Shown: positions 11,132-20,117 of the stretch, in pieces
Position numbering within the stretch: position 1 is the stretch's first letter
Layout of the letters: each line of letters starts with the position of its first letter
Source: Aliihoeflea aestuarii
GTDB taxonomy: Bacteria; Pseudomonadota; Alphaproteobacteria; Rhizobiales; Rhizobiaceae
NCBI RefSeq assembly: GCF_024105665.1
Contig: NZ_JAAAMK010000011.1
Location: forward strand, 1 to 64,000
Length of the DNA stretch: 64,000 bases
Direction: 5' to 3'
The notes under the pieces: generated by a model
Databases searched by the model: none
What the model saw: only the letters and a program-made list of their open reading frames with translations
What the model was told of the DNA's origin: nothing
Program-made: the position numbers and the translations under genes

Positions 11132-11791
11132 TCAGCCTGCCCTGAAGCGCGGCATGGCGAGGAGAATGAGCGCCGCCCACGCGACGCCGAGCGCCCAGCC
11201 GGCCAGAATGTCGCTGGGCCAGTGGACGCCGAGATAAAGCCGGCTCAGCCCGAGCAGAAATGCCATCGCGAGCGCGACGACAAGCGCATAGCGTCGCAGC
11301 GCGGAACGATGCGCGAGATGAGCGACGATCGCGCCGAGCGTCAGCCACATGACCGCCCCGACCATGGCATGGCCACTCGGAAAGCTCATGGAGTGGGTTT
11401 CGACCAGATGGCCGACGATGTCGGGACGCGGGCGAGCGAAGATGCTCTTGAGCAGGTTTTCCAGCGCGATTGCCGAAAGGAAGGCGGTGGGCAGGATCGC
11501 GGCGAGCCGCCTGTGCTGCGACAGGATCAACGCGCCGGTCGCAACGATGACCACCACGCCCATGACCGTATAGCCGCCCAGCGCGGTGAACTGCACGACG
11601 GCCTGCTCGAGAAAGGACGGCCCGATCGGCGCGGTGCGGTCGTCGACTGCGCGCAGGGCCACGAGGACGACCTCGTCGATGCGATCGAGCGCGCCGGCAT
11701 ATTTCAGGGCGACGATGACCAGAAAACCCGTCACCCCGGAAAAGAAACCCCATGTGAGGACGCGGCGGCGCAACTGTGTTTTCTGGTCCAT
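11132..11791 (-). CDS. PAP2-family phosphatase
   Basis: A 219-residue integral membrane phosphatase with about six helices. The three PAP2 signatures are complete: KSIFARPRP, FPSGH and SRLYLGVHWPSD, the last two providing the catalytic histidines. Members dephosphorylate lipid phosphates such as undecaprenyl pyrophosphate, phosphatidylglycerol phosphate or phosphatidic acid, usually on the periplasmic side; the substrate here is open. It lies upstream of trpL on the same strand with 53 bp between, a gap that also contains the candidate trp promoter, so the two are probably separate transcripts. Confidence 0.9.
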   Translation of the reverse strand: MDQKTQLRRRVLTWGFFSGVTGFLVIVALKYAGALDRIDEVVLVALRAVDDRTAPIGPSFLEQAVVQFTALGGYTVMGVVVIVATGALILSQHRRLAAILPTAFLSAIALENLLKSIFARPRPDIVGHLVETHSMSFPSGHAMVGAVMWLTLGAIVAHLAHRSALRRYALVVALAMAFLLGLSRLYLGVHWPSDILAGWALGVAWAALILLAMPRFRAG

Positions 11792-11941
11792 CCGCTCCCC
11801 TGTCTTCGCTTATGGTGCCGGCTCGATATAGGGCGCCATGTGGCCGGCGAAAGAGAAAATCACAACAGGGTTGCCGCGGAACTGCGAAAAGTTGCAGATG
11901 CGCGCCAAGCATCTAAAGTGACGCTCAGTCAGGGGGATGCG

Positions 11942-12700
11942 GTGACATATCGGACGGGTTTCTTCACGCTGTTGATCTTGGCCGTGTTGTCAGGCTGCGA
12001 TTGGGGCTCGGGCGGAAGCCAAGCGCAAGCCGAGCAGGAACAACAGCAGCAAGCCTCGTTCGACGAAAAGTTCAACCTCTACATCAACGGCTACAACGTT
12101 TTGATCACCGACCGTAGTGGTCTGGCCACCTATGCCGAAAACTACCATCTGCTGAATATACCGGAGGCGACGCCCGCCAACACGCTCAACCTCGGCGCAG
12201 ACATACCCTCTTTCGAAGGTGCGTTGCGGTCGCTGCAGGAGGGCAAGGCGGCCGATCCGAGATTGAAGACGGCCTATGCGGAAAGCCTCGCCGCGCTCGA
12301 CGAGCTTGGTGAATCGCTTTTGGTCGTTCAGCGTCAGCGCAGCGAACAGCGGGTCGTTCGGCTGAAGGAAGCCGGTCACGTTGCCGAAGCCAGCCTCGTG
12401 GAGGCGCTGCAAAAAACCGACCTTCTGGCAACGGCGGTCAGCCGGAATGAACTGGAGGAGGCCGCCCGCGTAGCTCCCGAACTGGAGGCGGCCCTCGCCG
12501 CCATGCGCGAAAACGCCGACAGCTACGACGGATCGGAAAGTGGAAAAGTCCTCTACGGCGTCGTGACTACGACGTTGACGCGTGTGCTCGGTTGCTGGCG
12601 CGACTTCGAAGCCAATCAGAACGAGGTCGATCTGCGAACGCTGATCAGCTTCTACAATTCGGCGCTTCGCTCGGCCAGTTCCATACCGTTGCCGGCCTGA
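11942..12700 (+). CDS. Lipoprotein, DUF3829 (YiiG)-like
   Basis: A 252-residue protein with a short basic start, a hydrophobic segment and the lipobox LAVLSGC at about residues 13-19, so it should be a membrane-anchored lipoprotein exposed in the periplasm. A Gln-rich linker follows. The mature part, with FNLYINGYN and several long helices, resembles the poorly understood DUF3829/YiiG group; this is a judgement by eye. The GTG start at 11942 has AGGGGG six bases upstream. It diverges from the PAP2 gene and overlaps the convergent LysR gene by 49 bp. The function is unknown. Confidence 0.75.
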   Translation: MTYRTGFFTLLILAVLSGCDWGSGGSQAQAEQEQQQQASFDEKFNLYINGYNVLITDRSGLATYAENYHLLNIPEATPANTLNLGADIPSFEGALRSLQEGKAADPRLKTAYAESLAALDELGESLLVVQRQRSEQRVVRLKEAGHVAEASLVEALQKTDLLATAVSRNELEEAARVAPELEAALAAMRENADSYDGSESGKVLYGVVTTTLTRVLGCWRDFEANQNEVDLRTLISFYNSALRSASSIPLPA

Positions 12701-13566
12701 ACGGCCGGGCCCGCGACGGACCCGAAAGTTTCCCGGATCATCTGCGCCATGCCGTCCATCGCCGCGCTCGACCGGCGCGGGTTGCGACGCAGGACGACGC
12801 GCGAGGAATCGATGGGTGGAAATCCGTCCGCCGCCGTCAGTTCCCGGCAGCCTTGCGGTATCGCGCTGCGCGAAAGCGATGCGACGGCAAGTCCCGCGCT
12901 GGCGACGCTGATCAGACCGAACAGCGTGTCGCTCGTATAGGCCACGCGATGGCGGATATCGTGCTGCTTGAGCGCATCGATCGCCCGCTTGCCGCACCAG
13001 CTCTCGCCGAAGACGGCCACCGGCACCGGGTCACGCTCTTCCAGCCGGTGCGCGACGGAGGTCACCCACACAGTCGGATCGATCCGCAGGACCTCGCCCA
13101 CCGAATACCTGTCGGATGTATAGACGACCGCAAGGTCGAGCAGGTCACCCTCCAGCGCCGCCATGTGCCGTTCGGACGTCTCCGAACGCACGGTGACCTC
13201 CACGGCGGGATGACGTTCGGCAAAGGACGCCAGCATGCGCGGCAGCATGGCAGGCCCGTATTCCTCGGGAATCCCGATCCGCACCGGACCTTCCAGCGGT
13301 GATGAGCGCAGCGCAGCCCCCGTTTCCTCGATGAGCGAGACGATGCGCCGCGCATAGGGCAGCAATTGCTGCCCGCGACCGCTCAATTCCACACCCCTGG
13401 CTCCCCGCACGAAAAGCACATCGCCAAGCGCGTCCTCGAGCCGCTTCATCTGCATGCTCACCGCCGATTGCGTGCGTCCGACCGCATCGGCCGCGCGCGT
13501 GAAGCTGCCCGTCTCCGCGACGGCGAGGAAGGTGCGCAGCAATTCGCTGTCGAGAGGCACTTGCAT
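12652..13566 (-). CDS. LysR-family transcriptional regulator
   Basis: A 304-residue regulator. The winged helix-turn-helix is at residues ~5-65, with TFLAVAETGSFTRAAD, GRTQSAVSMQMKRLE and the following wing, all typical of LysR proteins. The remaining ~210 residues form the periplasmic-binding-like effector domain; the inducer is unknown. It is transcribed away from the small DUF1127 gene at 13671, with 104 bp between the two starts, the usual arrangement for a LysR regulator and its target. Its 3' end overlaps the lipoprotein gene by 49 bp. Confidence 0.92.
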   Translation of the reverse strand: MQVPLDSELLRTFLAVAETGSFTRAADAVGRTQSAVSMQMKRLEDALGDVLFVRGARGVELSGRGQQLLPYARRIVSLIEETGAALRSSPLEGPVRIGIPEEYGPAMLPRMLASFAERHPAVEVTVRSETSERHMAALEGDLLDLAVVYTSDRYSVGEVLRIDPTVWVTSVAHRLEERDPVPVAVFGESWCGKRAIDALKQHDIRHRVAYTSDTLFGLISVASAGLAVASLSRSAIPQGCRELTAADGFPPIDSSRVVLRRNPRRSSAAMDGMAQMIRETFGSVAGPAVQAGNGMELAERSAEL

Positions 13567-13670
13567 GACGTGACCCAGCCATCAGATAAACCAATGGCAG
13601 ACATTCTTGCTATTCGCTTGTCGAATGTCAATTTCCGGCGAAAATCGGCCTGCCTTTGATGGAGGCCGTT

Positions 13671-13907
13671 ATGACGTTGACAAGAGACGAACTGCCCCGA
13701 TCCATTCTCGCCTCGATGCGAGAGATGTGGCGCCGCCGCCGGACACGCCAGGAAGAACGCCGTGCACTGGATATCATAGCCGCCAAGCCGCATTCACACC
13801 TGCTGGAAGATGCAGGTCTGACGCGCGACGAGATCGCGCATTTGACCGAGCGTCGGCGACTTCACGGGATCGCCGACTGGAACAGATGGAAAGGGCGCGG
13901 AGTCTGA
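13671..13907 (+). CDS. Small DUF1127-like arginine-rich protein
   Basis: A 78-residue, strongly basic protein. The central MWRRRRTRQEERRALDII region followed by LLEDAGLTRDEI matches the DUF1127 pattern (Arg-rich helix, then L-x-D-x-G-L-T-R-x-E/D-I). Small DUF1127 proteins in alphaproteobacteria have been tied to RNA binding, phosphate and stress responses. ATG 13671 has GGAGG five bases upstream; an upstream in-frame ATG at 13659 overlaps that site and is less likely. It is divergent from the LysR gene and probably its target. Confidence 0.8.
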   Translation: MTLTRDELPRSILASMREMWRRRRTRQEERRALDIIAAKPHSHLLEDAGLTRDEIAHLTERRRLHGIADWNRWKGRGV

Positions 13908-13929
13908 CCCGCACCCCTTCCCGAACCGA

Positions 13930-15609
13930 TCAGAACAGCCCTTCGATCTGGCCCTCGGAATTGAGCACTATCTTCTCCGACGAGGGGACGCGCGGCAGGC
14001 CGGGCATGGTCATGATCTCCCCGCAGATCGCGACGACGAAGCCGGCACCAGCCGAAAGCCGCACTTCGCGGACCGGCACGGCATGGTCGGTCGGCGCGCC
14101 GCGCAGGTTCGGATCGGTCGAGAAGGAATATTGCGTCTTGGCCATGCAGACCGGCAGATTGCCGTAACCCGCCTGCTCCCATTGGTGAAGCTGGTCGCGA
14201 ACCGACTTGTCGGCGATGGCTCCCGAACCGCGATAGATACGCTTGACGATGGTGTTCATCTTGTCGAACAGCGGCATCTCGTCGGGATAAAGCGGGGCGA
14301 ATTGCGAGGCGCCGCTTTCGGCAAGCGCGACGACCTTGTGCGCCAGTTCCTCGATGCCGGCCGAGCCTTGTGCCCAGTGCTTGCACAGCACCGCCTCCTC
14401 GCCCATCGAGGCGACATAGTCCTTCAGCGCCTGGATTTCCGCGTCGGTATCGGAGTGGAAATGGTTGATCGCGACGATGGCGGGAACACCGAACTGACGC
14501 ACGTTTTCGATGTGGCGGCCGAGATTGGCGCAGCCCTTTTTCACGGCATCGACATTCTCGGCGCCGAGGTCGTCCTTCTTCACACCACCATTCATCTTCA
14601 TCGCGCGCACGGTGGCGACGATGACGGCGGCGGCGGGCTTCAAACCGGCCTTGCGGCATTTGATGTCGAAGAACTTCTCCGCGCCGAGATCGGCACCGAA
14701 CCCGGCTTCGGTGACGACATAGTCGCCAAGCTTCAGCGCCGTCGTGGTCGCCACGACCGAGTTGCAGCCATGCGCGATATTGGCGAACGGACCGCCATGC
14801 ACGAAGGCTGGATTGTTCTCGAGCGTCTGGACGAGGTTCGGCTGCATCGCGTCCTTGAGCAGAACGGCCATCGCGCCGTCGGCCTTCAAATCGCGCGCAT
14901 AGATGGGGCTCTTGTCGCGGCGATAGGCAACGATGATGTCGCCGAGGCGCTTTTCGAGATCCTTCAGGTCGGTCGCAAGGCACAGGATCGCCATGACTTC
15001 CGACGCAACGGTGATGTCGAAACCCGCCTCGCGTGGGAAACCGTTGGTAACGCCGCCGAGCGAACAGGTGATCTGGCGCAGCGCCCGGTCGTTCATGTCC
15101 ATCACGCGCCGCCAGACGACGCGGCGCTGGTCGATGCCCAGTTCGTTGCCCCAGTAGATGTGATTGTCGATCAGCGCGGACAGAAGATTGTGCGCGGTCG
15201 TAATGGCGTGGAAGTCGCCGGTGAAGTGGAGGTTCATGTCCTCCATCGGCACGATTTGCGCCATGCCGCCGCCGGCCGCCCCCCCCTTCATGCCGAAATT
15301 CGGCCCGAGCGAGGCTTCGCGAATGCACACGACCGCCTTTTTGCCGATGCGGTTCAGCCCGTCGCCGAGACCAACGGTCGTCGTCGTCTTGCCCTCGCCC
15401 GCCGGCGTCGGGTTGATCGCGGTGACGAGGATCAGCTTGCCGTTTGTGTTGCCCTGCACCGACTTGATGTAGTCGGCCGAAATCTTCGCCTTGTCATGGC
15501 CGTAGGGCAGGAGATGTTCATACGGAATTCCGAGCCTGTCGCCGATCTCCTTGATCGGTTTTTTCTTCGCGGCGCGCGCGATCTCGATGTCGGTTTTGAA
15601 CTCGGCCAT
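13930..15609 (-). CDS. fhs: Formate--tetrahydrofolate ligase
   Basis: A 559-residue enzyme that makes 10-formyl-tetrahydrofolate from formate, ATP and THF, feeding one-carbon metabolism. The nucleotide-binding loop [11 protein letters not shown] is at about residues 68-78 and the family signature [20 protein letters not shown] follows near residue 115. The length is typical and no disruption is visible. The ATG at 15609 is followed by the conserved KTDIEIA. The gene lies behind tdk on the same strand with 170 bp between, including a hairpin, so it probably has its own promoter. Confidence 0.97.
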   Translation of the reverse strand: MAEFKTDIEIARAAKKKPIKEIGDRLGIPYEHLLPYGHDKAKISADYIKSVQGNTNGKLILVTAINPTPAGEGKTTTTVGLGDGLNRIGKKAVVCIREASLGPNFGMKGGAAGGGMAQIVPMEDMNLHFTGDFHAITTAHNLLSALIDNHIYWGNELGIDQRRVVWRRVMDMNDRALRQITCSLGGVTNGFPREAGFDITVASEVMAILCLATDLKDLEKRLGDIIVAYRRDKSPIYARDLKADGAMAVLLKDAMQPNLVQTLENNPAFVHGGPFANIAHGCNSVVATTTALKLGDYVVTEAGFGADLGAEKFFDIKCRKAGLKPAAAVIVATVRAMKMNGGVKKDDLGAENVDAVKKGCANLGRHIENVRQFGVPAIVAINHFHSDTDAEIQALKDYVASMGEEAVLCKHWAQGSAGIEELAHKVVALAESGASQFAPLYPDEMPLFDKMNTIVKRIYRGSGAIADKSVRDQLHQWEQAGYGNLPVCMAKTQYSFSTDPNLRGAPTDHAVPVREVRLSAGAGFVVAICGEIMTMPGLPRVPSSEKIVLNSEGQIEGLF

Positions 15610-15732
15610 GAATGCTCCCCCTGACGGATTTGATCTTGCGGCAATTGATGCCGTTCGCGAAGGCGGCTCGCAGTCTTATTCGAGCCGCCGAATAGGCGGA
15701 ATGCGACAGGAGGAAGGGCATTATGGGAGTAC

Positions 15733-15780
15733 GGCAGTAGGGTAAAGATACAGCGAGCGAACTTCTGTACCCCTACTGCC
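15733..15780. repeat. Inverted repeat between tdk and fhs
   Basis: GGCAGTAGGG at 15733-15742 is the exact reverse complement of CCCTACTGCC at 15771-15780, with a further ACAG/CTGT pairing inside. It begins immediately after the tdk stop codon. No U-run follows in the tdk direction, so it may stabilise the tdk 3' end rather than terminate transcription. Confidence 0.6.
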
Positions 15781-16398
15781 CTATTCCCCCGCCAAAAACC
15801 CCACCATGTCCTCCGGCGCCACCCGCCCCATCTCTTCTTCCCAGTGCCGGCGGCAAAGCGACACGTATTTGTCTTCGCCGCCGATGACGACCTGATCGCC
15901 TTCGTGAAGCACCTTGCCGTCCGCGCCGAGACGCACGACCATCGTCGCCTTGCGCCCGCACCGGCAGATCGTGCGCACTTCGCGCAGCGTGTCGGCGAGC
16001 GCGAGAAGCGCTTTCGAGCCGGGGAAGAGCTCGCCCCTGAAATCGGTACGCAGCCCGTAGCACATGATGGGCACGGCCAACCGATCGGCCACGCGCGCAA
16101 GCTGCCAAACCTGTTCGTCGGTCAGGAACTGCGCCTCGTCCACGAACACGCAATGAAGCGGCGCGCTTTCCATCAGCGAGGCGACGGCGGCATATAGATC
16201 CGTGTCTGCGGCAAACAGTTCGGCGTCCGCTTCCAGCCCGATGCGCGAGGCGATACGCCCCTGGCCGGCGCGGTCGTCGAGCGCGGCGGTGAAGAGCGCA
16301 ACGCGCATCCCCCGCTCGCGGTAATTGTACGTCGCCTGCAAAAGAAGTGTCGACTTACCGGCATTCATCGCCGAATAATGGAAATAGAGCTTGGCCAT
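15781..16398 (-). CDS. tdk: Thymidine kinase
   Basis: A 205-residue type II thymidine kinase that phosphorylates thymidine (and deoxyuridine) for nucleotide salvage. The P-loop SAMNAGKST is at residues ~9-17, the DEAQFL Walker B segment near residue 85, and the zinc-lasso cysteines in CRCGRKATM and SLCRRHW near the C-terminus. ATG 16398 gives the canonical MAKLYFHYSAMNAGKS start; an extension to 16449 is not supported. Confidence 0.96.
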   Translation of the reverse strand: MAKLYFHYSAMNAGKSTLLLQATYNYRERGMRVALFTAALDDRAGQGRIASRIGLEADAELFAADTDLYAAVASLMESAPLHCVFVDEAQFLTDEQVWQLARVADRLAVPIMCYGLRTDFRGELFPGSKALLALADTLREVRTICRCGRKATMVVRLGADGKVLHEGDQVVIGGEDKYVSLCRRHWEEEMGRVAPEDMVGFLAGE

Positions 16399-16587
16399 GG
16401 CCCCTCTTAGGCCGACTGCGCGCCTTGCGGGAGAGGCGTGCGCCGCCATCCACGGAAAATCGAAATCAACCGGATTTCAGTCTTTTCGACAAGCTTCTTG
16501 AATCAGTTCTAAAATGGTGTTTGGCTCTGGACCACCAATGAAGCCGCCTTAATGTGGCTCCGTCCAACACAATGGGAGATGATTTCG

Positions 16588-17532
16588 ATGCTGCCACGCC
16601 GCGCATTCCTCACAACGCTCGCCTTGACCACGCTGACGGTTGGCGCCGCACAGGCACAGGAGCCCGCATCCTGCCAGACCGTGCGTTTTTCCGATGTCGG
16701 CTGGACCGACATTACCGCGACGACCGCGACCGCATCGGTGGTGCTGGAGGCGCTCGGCTACCAGACGGACACGCAGGTCCTGTCCGTGCCGGTGACCTAT
16801 GCCTCGCTCGCCAATGGCGACATCGACGTCTTCCTCGGCAACTGGATGCCGACCATGGAGGCAGACATCCGTCCCTATCTCGACGCCGGTACGGTCGAGG
16901 ATATCAAGACAAATCTGGAAGGCGCGAAATATACGCTTGCCGTCCCGAAATACACCTACGACAAGGGCCTGACGAGCTTCGACAAGATCGCTGAATTCCG
17001 CGACCAGCTTGGCGGCCAGATCTATGGCATCGAGCCGGGCAATGACGGCAACCGCCTGATCCTCGACATGATCGAGGGCGACCAATTCGGGCTCTCGGGC
17101 TTCGAACTGGTGGAAAGCTCGGAAGCCGGCATGCTGTCGGCCATCACCCGCGCGGAACGTTCGAGCCAGGATGTCGTCTTCCTCGGCTGGGAGCCGCACC
17201 CGATGAACGCGCGCATCGACATGGAATATCTCGACGGGGGCGACGACGTGTTTGGCCCGAACTACGGCGGCGCGACGGTCCACACCAACACGCGCGCAGG
17301 CTACTCCGAAGAATGCCCGAATGTCGGCCGACTGCTCGCCAACCTCGTCTTCTCGCTCGACATGGAAAACGAGATCATGGGCGCAATTCTCGACGATGGC
17401 GAAGACCCGAACGCAGCGGCTCTCGCCTGGCTCCAGCGCAACCCTGAAGAGGTCACGCCGTGGCTCGACGGCGTGACGACCGTCGATGGTTCCGACGGCG
17501 CCGAGGCCATTTCGGCCGCGCTGGAGAACTAG
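16588..17532 (+). CDS. choX: Choline ABC transporter, periplasmic binding protein
   Basis: A 314-residue solute-binding protein, with signal peptide LPRRAFLTTLALTTLT...AQAQ. Aromatic residues expected to cage the quaternary ammonium group are visible: Trp in VGWTD, Trp in GNWMP, Tyr in KYTYDKG and Trp in LGWEPHP, matching those described for Sinorhizobium ChoX. ATG 16588 has GGGAG nine bases upstream. A terminator-like hairpin and two repeat hairpins separate it from choW, so the binding protein may be made in excess over the membrane parts. No betaine-synthesis gene is adjacent, so choline fate is not shown here. Confidence 0.9.
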   Translation: MLPRRAFLTTLALTTLTVGAAQAQEPASCQTVRFSDVGWTDITATTATASVVLEALGYQTDTQVLSVPVTYASLANGDIDVFLGNWMPTMEADIRPYLDAGTVEDIKTNLEGAKYTLAVPKYTYDKGLTSFDKIAEFRDQLGGQIYGIEPGNDGNRLILDMIEGDQFGLSGFELVESSEAGMLSAITRAERSSQDVVFLGWEPHPMNARIDMEYLDGGDDVFGPNYGGATVHTNTRAGYSEECPNVGRLLANLVFSLDMENEIMGAILDDGEDPNAAALAWLQRNPEEVTPWLDGVTTVDGSDGAEAISAALEN

Positions 17533-17551
17533 GGACGCGGAACACGAAATC

Positions 17552-17584
17552 GGGCGGTCGGCAAAAATCCGGCCGCCCTTTTGC
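17552..17584 (+). terminator. Hairpin with T-run after choX
   Basis: GGGCGGTCGG and CCGGCCGCCC (ten pairs, one G-T) enclose a 7-base loop and are followed by TTTTGCTT. It is placed 20 bp beyond the choX stop and before choW, consistent with partial termination within the operon. Confidence 0.65.
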
Positions 17585-17586
17585 TT

Positions 17587-17688
17587 GGAGCGCCGTGCGT
17601 CTTTCAGACGCACAAAGGACGCTCCAAAATTTAACTGAGCATCGGGATTGGTCCGAAAACCGGACTCCACTTTTCGGTCCGATGCTCC
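17587..17688. repeat. Two adjacent hairpin repeats (family C) between choX and choW
   Basis: The first hairpin (17587-17625) pairs GGAGCG with CGCTCC and GTGCGTC with GACGCAC around a short loop. The second (17637-17688) starts GAGCATCGG and ends CCGATGCTC, with TCCGAAAACCGG and CTTTTCGGTCC between. A related, more diverged sequence lies at 39241-39288. Elements of this type are, from memory, common between genes in Hyphomicrobiales. Confidence 0.75.
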
Positions 17689-17704
17689 AAAAGGACGACA
17701 GGAA

Positions 17705-18559
17705 ATGGACCCGGTATCGCAATGGGTGGCGAGTGAGAAAATCCCGGTGGGACGCTGGGGCCAGACGGTCTTCGACTGGCTGATCGCCAACTTCGCGTGG
17801 TTTTTCGATTCCATCTCCAATGGCTTGCGCACTTTTCTGGATTCGCTGGTGAACCTTTTGATGTGGTTCCCCCCGGTCGTGGTGGTACTCGCCATCGCCG
17901 CCCTCGCCTTCGCGCTCAAGCGTTCGTGGAAGCTGGCACTCGGCGTGATCCTCGGCTTCCTCTTCATCATCAATCAGGGCCTGTGGGCCGAGACCGTCGA
18001 GACGCTGGTGCTCGTCGTTTCCGCCGCGACCGTGTCGATGGCGATCGGCGTGCCCATCGGCATCTGGGCCGCGCATAACGACCGCGTCTATTCCTGGCTG
18101 CAGCCGGTTCTCGACCTGATGCAGACCTTGCCGACCTTCGTCTATCTCATTCCCGTTCTTATCCTTTTCGGCCTTGGCATCGCGCCGGGCATGATCGTCA
18201 CCATCATCTTCGCCTGCCCCGCGCCGATCCGGCTGACCTATCTCGGCATCAAGTCGGTGCCGAAACCAATGCTGGAAGCCGGTGAAGCCTTCGGCGCAAC
18301 GAAGCGGCAATTGCTCTGGAAGGTGGAACTGCCGTCCGCCCTGCCGACGATCATGGCCGGGCTCACCCAGTGCATCATGCTGTCGCTGTCGATGGTGGTG
18401 ATCGCCGCGCTGATCGGTGCCAATGGGCTTGGCCGCCCGGTCGTGCGCGCGCTCAATACGGTCAACATCCCGCTCGGGCTGGAAGCCGGCCTCGCCATCG
18501 TGATCCTCGCCATCATTCTCGACCGAATGGCCCGCATCGGGCAGGAGAAGGCGAAATGA
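17705..18559 (+). CDS. choW: Choline ABC transporter, permease
   Basis: A 284-residue inner-membrane permease of the ProW/OpuAB type. After a soluble N-terminus and a first helix pair, the binding-protein-dependent transport domain runs from about residue 95 to the end, including the EAGEAFGATKRQLLWKVELP coupling loop (EAA motif) that docks on the ATPase. The start ATG 17705 is followed by DPVSQW. Its stop codon overlaps the choV start (ATGA, 18556-18559), so both are translationally coupled. Confidence 0.93.
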   Translation: MDPVSQWVASEKIPVGRWGQTVFDWLIANFAWFFDSISNGLRTFLDSLVNLLMWFPPVVVVLAIAALAFALKRSWKLALGVILGFLFIINQGLWAETVETLVLVVSAATVSMAIGVPIGIWAAHNDRVYSWLQPVLDLMQTLPTFVYLIPVLILFGLGIAPGMIVTIIFACPAPIRLTYLGIKSVPKPMLEAGEAFGATKRQLLWKVELPSALPTIMAGLTQCIMLSLSMVVIAALIGANGLGRPVVRALNTVNIPLGLEAGLAIVILAIILDRMARIGQEKAK

Positions 18560-19746
18560 ACGCCGCGATCGATTTTCGGAGCGTCGACATCGTCTTTGGC
18601 GATCCGGCCCAGCAACGCGCCGCAACGCCGATGATCGATGCGGGCGCGAGCCGCACCGAAATATTGGCGAAAACCGGTGCCGTGCTCGGCTGTTGCCAGG
18701 CGAACCTGACCGTCAGCCAAGGCGAGATTTCCGTGCTGATGGGCTTGTCCGGCTCTGGGAAATCCACGCTGCTGCGCGCCGTCAACGGATTGAACACCGT
18801 CACCCGCGGCGAGGTTCTGGTCGATGACGGCAACGGCGCGCAGGTCGACGTGGTCACCTGTTCCAAAGCCACGTTGCGAAGCATTCGCCGCCAGTCGGTC
18901 GCGATGGTTTTCCAGCAATTCGCGCTGTTGCCATGGCGCACGGTCGCCGAGAATGTCGGCTTCGGACTTGAGCTTGCCGGGGTTCCATCTGCCGAGCGCA
19001 ACGAGCGCGTCGCCGCGCAGCTCGATCTTGTCGGCCTGTCGCAGTGGTCCGGCAAATACGCGCACGAGCTTTCCGGCGGCATGCAGCAACGCGTCGGCCT
19101 TGCCCGCGCCTTCGCCACCGACGCGCCGATCCTCCTGATGGACGAGCCCTTTTCCGCGCTCGATCCGCTGATCCGCACCAAGCTTCAGGACGAATTGCTT
19201 GATCTTCAGGACAAGCTGAAAAAGACGATCCTCTTCGTCAGCCACGATCTGGAAGAGGCTCTGAAGATCGGCAACACGATCTCGATCATGGAGGGCGGCC
19301 GGATCGTCCAGACCGGCGCGCCCGAGGAAATCGTGCTGTCGCCCGCCAATGACTATGTGCGCGACTTCATCTCCAACGTGAACCCGCTCTCGGTCCTGAC
19401 CGCGTGGAACATCATGCGCGACGCGCGCGACCTCGAAGCGGCCGGCGAGAACTGGCTGTGGCTCGACCGCCGCCGCACGACGCGCTTCAAGTTCGACGAG
19501 AACATGCTGGTGATCGATGCGGAGCGCAATGGCGTGCCCGCGATCTGGGTCTCGTGCGAGAACATGGAAGACCTGCCGGCCGACAAGCCGCAAGTCTTCT
19601 GGGCCTCGCCCGGCACGTCGCTGAAGACCGTGATGGCGGCGATGCACCGTTCCGCGACCGCGCCTGTCGCGCTCTTCGACGACCAGTCGCGCTTCGTCGG
19701 TGCGATCGGGGTGCGCGATGTCCTGAAATCTGTCATCCGGCGATAG
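18556..19746 (+). CDS. choV: Choline ABC transporter, ATP-binding protein
   Basis: A 396-residue ATPase. Walker A GLSGSGKST lies near residue 69, the Q-loop in FQQFALLPW, the signature LSGGMQQR and Walker B LLMDEP follow in order, then the switch histidine in VSHDLEEA. About 110 residues after the ATPase resemble the regulatory CBS-like extension of ProV/OpuAA proteins, ending with a GVRDVLKSVI segment. With ChoX and ChoW it drives high-affinity choline uptake. It starts inside the choW stop codon. Confidence 0.93.
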   Translation: MNAAIDFRSVDIVFGDPAQQRAATPMIDAGASRTEILAKTGAVLGCCQANLTVSQGEISVLMGLSGSGKSTLLRAVNGLNTVTRGEVLVDDGNGAQVDVVTCSKATLRSIRRQSVAMVFQQFALLPWRTVAENVGFGLELAGVPSAERNERVAAQLDLVGLSQWSGKYAHELSGGMQQRVGLARAFATDAPILLMDEPFSALDPLIRTKLQDELLDLQDKLKKTILFVSHDLEEALKIGNTISIMEGGRIVQTGAPEEIVLSPANDYVRDFISNVNPLSVLTAWNIMRDARDLEAAGENWLWLDRRRTTRFKFDENMLVIDAERNGVPAIWVSCENMEDLPADKPQVFWASPGTSLKTVMAAMHRSATAPVALFDDQSRFVGAIGVRDVLKSVIRR

Positions 19747-19830
19747 CCACATGATGTGAATTGGCGACGTCTCGGCATGGGCGTATGCTAAAAGCGCGCT
19801 GCATGGCAGCGCGTGTTCCGGGAGGTTCAC

Positions 19831-20037
19831 ATGGGACGCCTTTACATCGACTGCCGGGAATTCCCGAGCGAAATGGCGTGCTCGGTCGCCATCGTTGCCG
19901 ACACCGAAAAGGAACTGGTGGACGCGGCCGTCCATCACGCGGTGACGGTCCATGGCGAGCATGACACGCCCGCCTTTCGCTCCGAAATCCGCAACGCCAT
20001 CCACAAGGGCACGCCGCCGGTAGCGGCACCTGCCTGA
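19831..20037 (+). CDS. Small DUF1059-like protein
   Basis: A 68-residue protein. The pattern IDCREF, then CSVAIVADTEKELVDAAVHH and VHGEHDTP, agrees with the DUF1059 group of small, possibly metal-binding proteins, in which two cysteines and several histidines are kept. The ATG at 19831 has GGGAGG eight bases upstream. It stands alone between choV and the cytochrome b gene, each about 80 bp away. The role is unknown. Confidence 0.75.
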   Translation: MGRLYIDCREFPSEMACSVAIVADTEKELVDAAVHHAVTVHGEHDTPAFRSEIRNAIHKGTPPVAAPA

Positions 20038-20117
20038 CGCCTCACCAAATCGTCACGGGCGGGTGAAACCGACACCATGGTAGAATGCGTATCTGCTCAA
20101 CGGCACAATCGGGTTCG

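Noticed and set aside
18238-20004. 588-codon open frame antisense to choW and choV
   Set aside because: The ABC transporter genes on the plus strand are unambiguous; this is a shadow.
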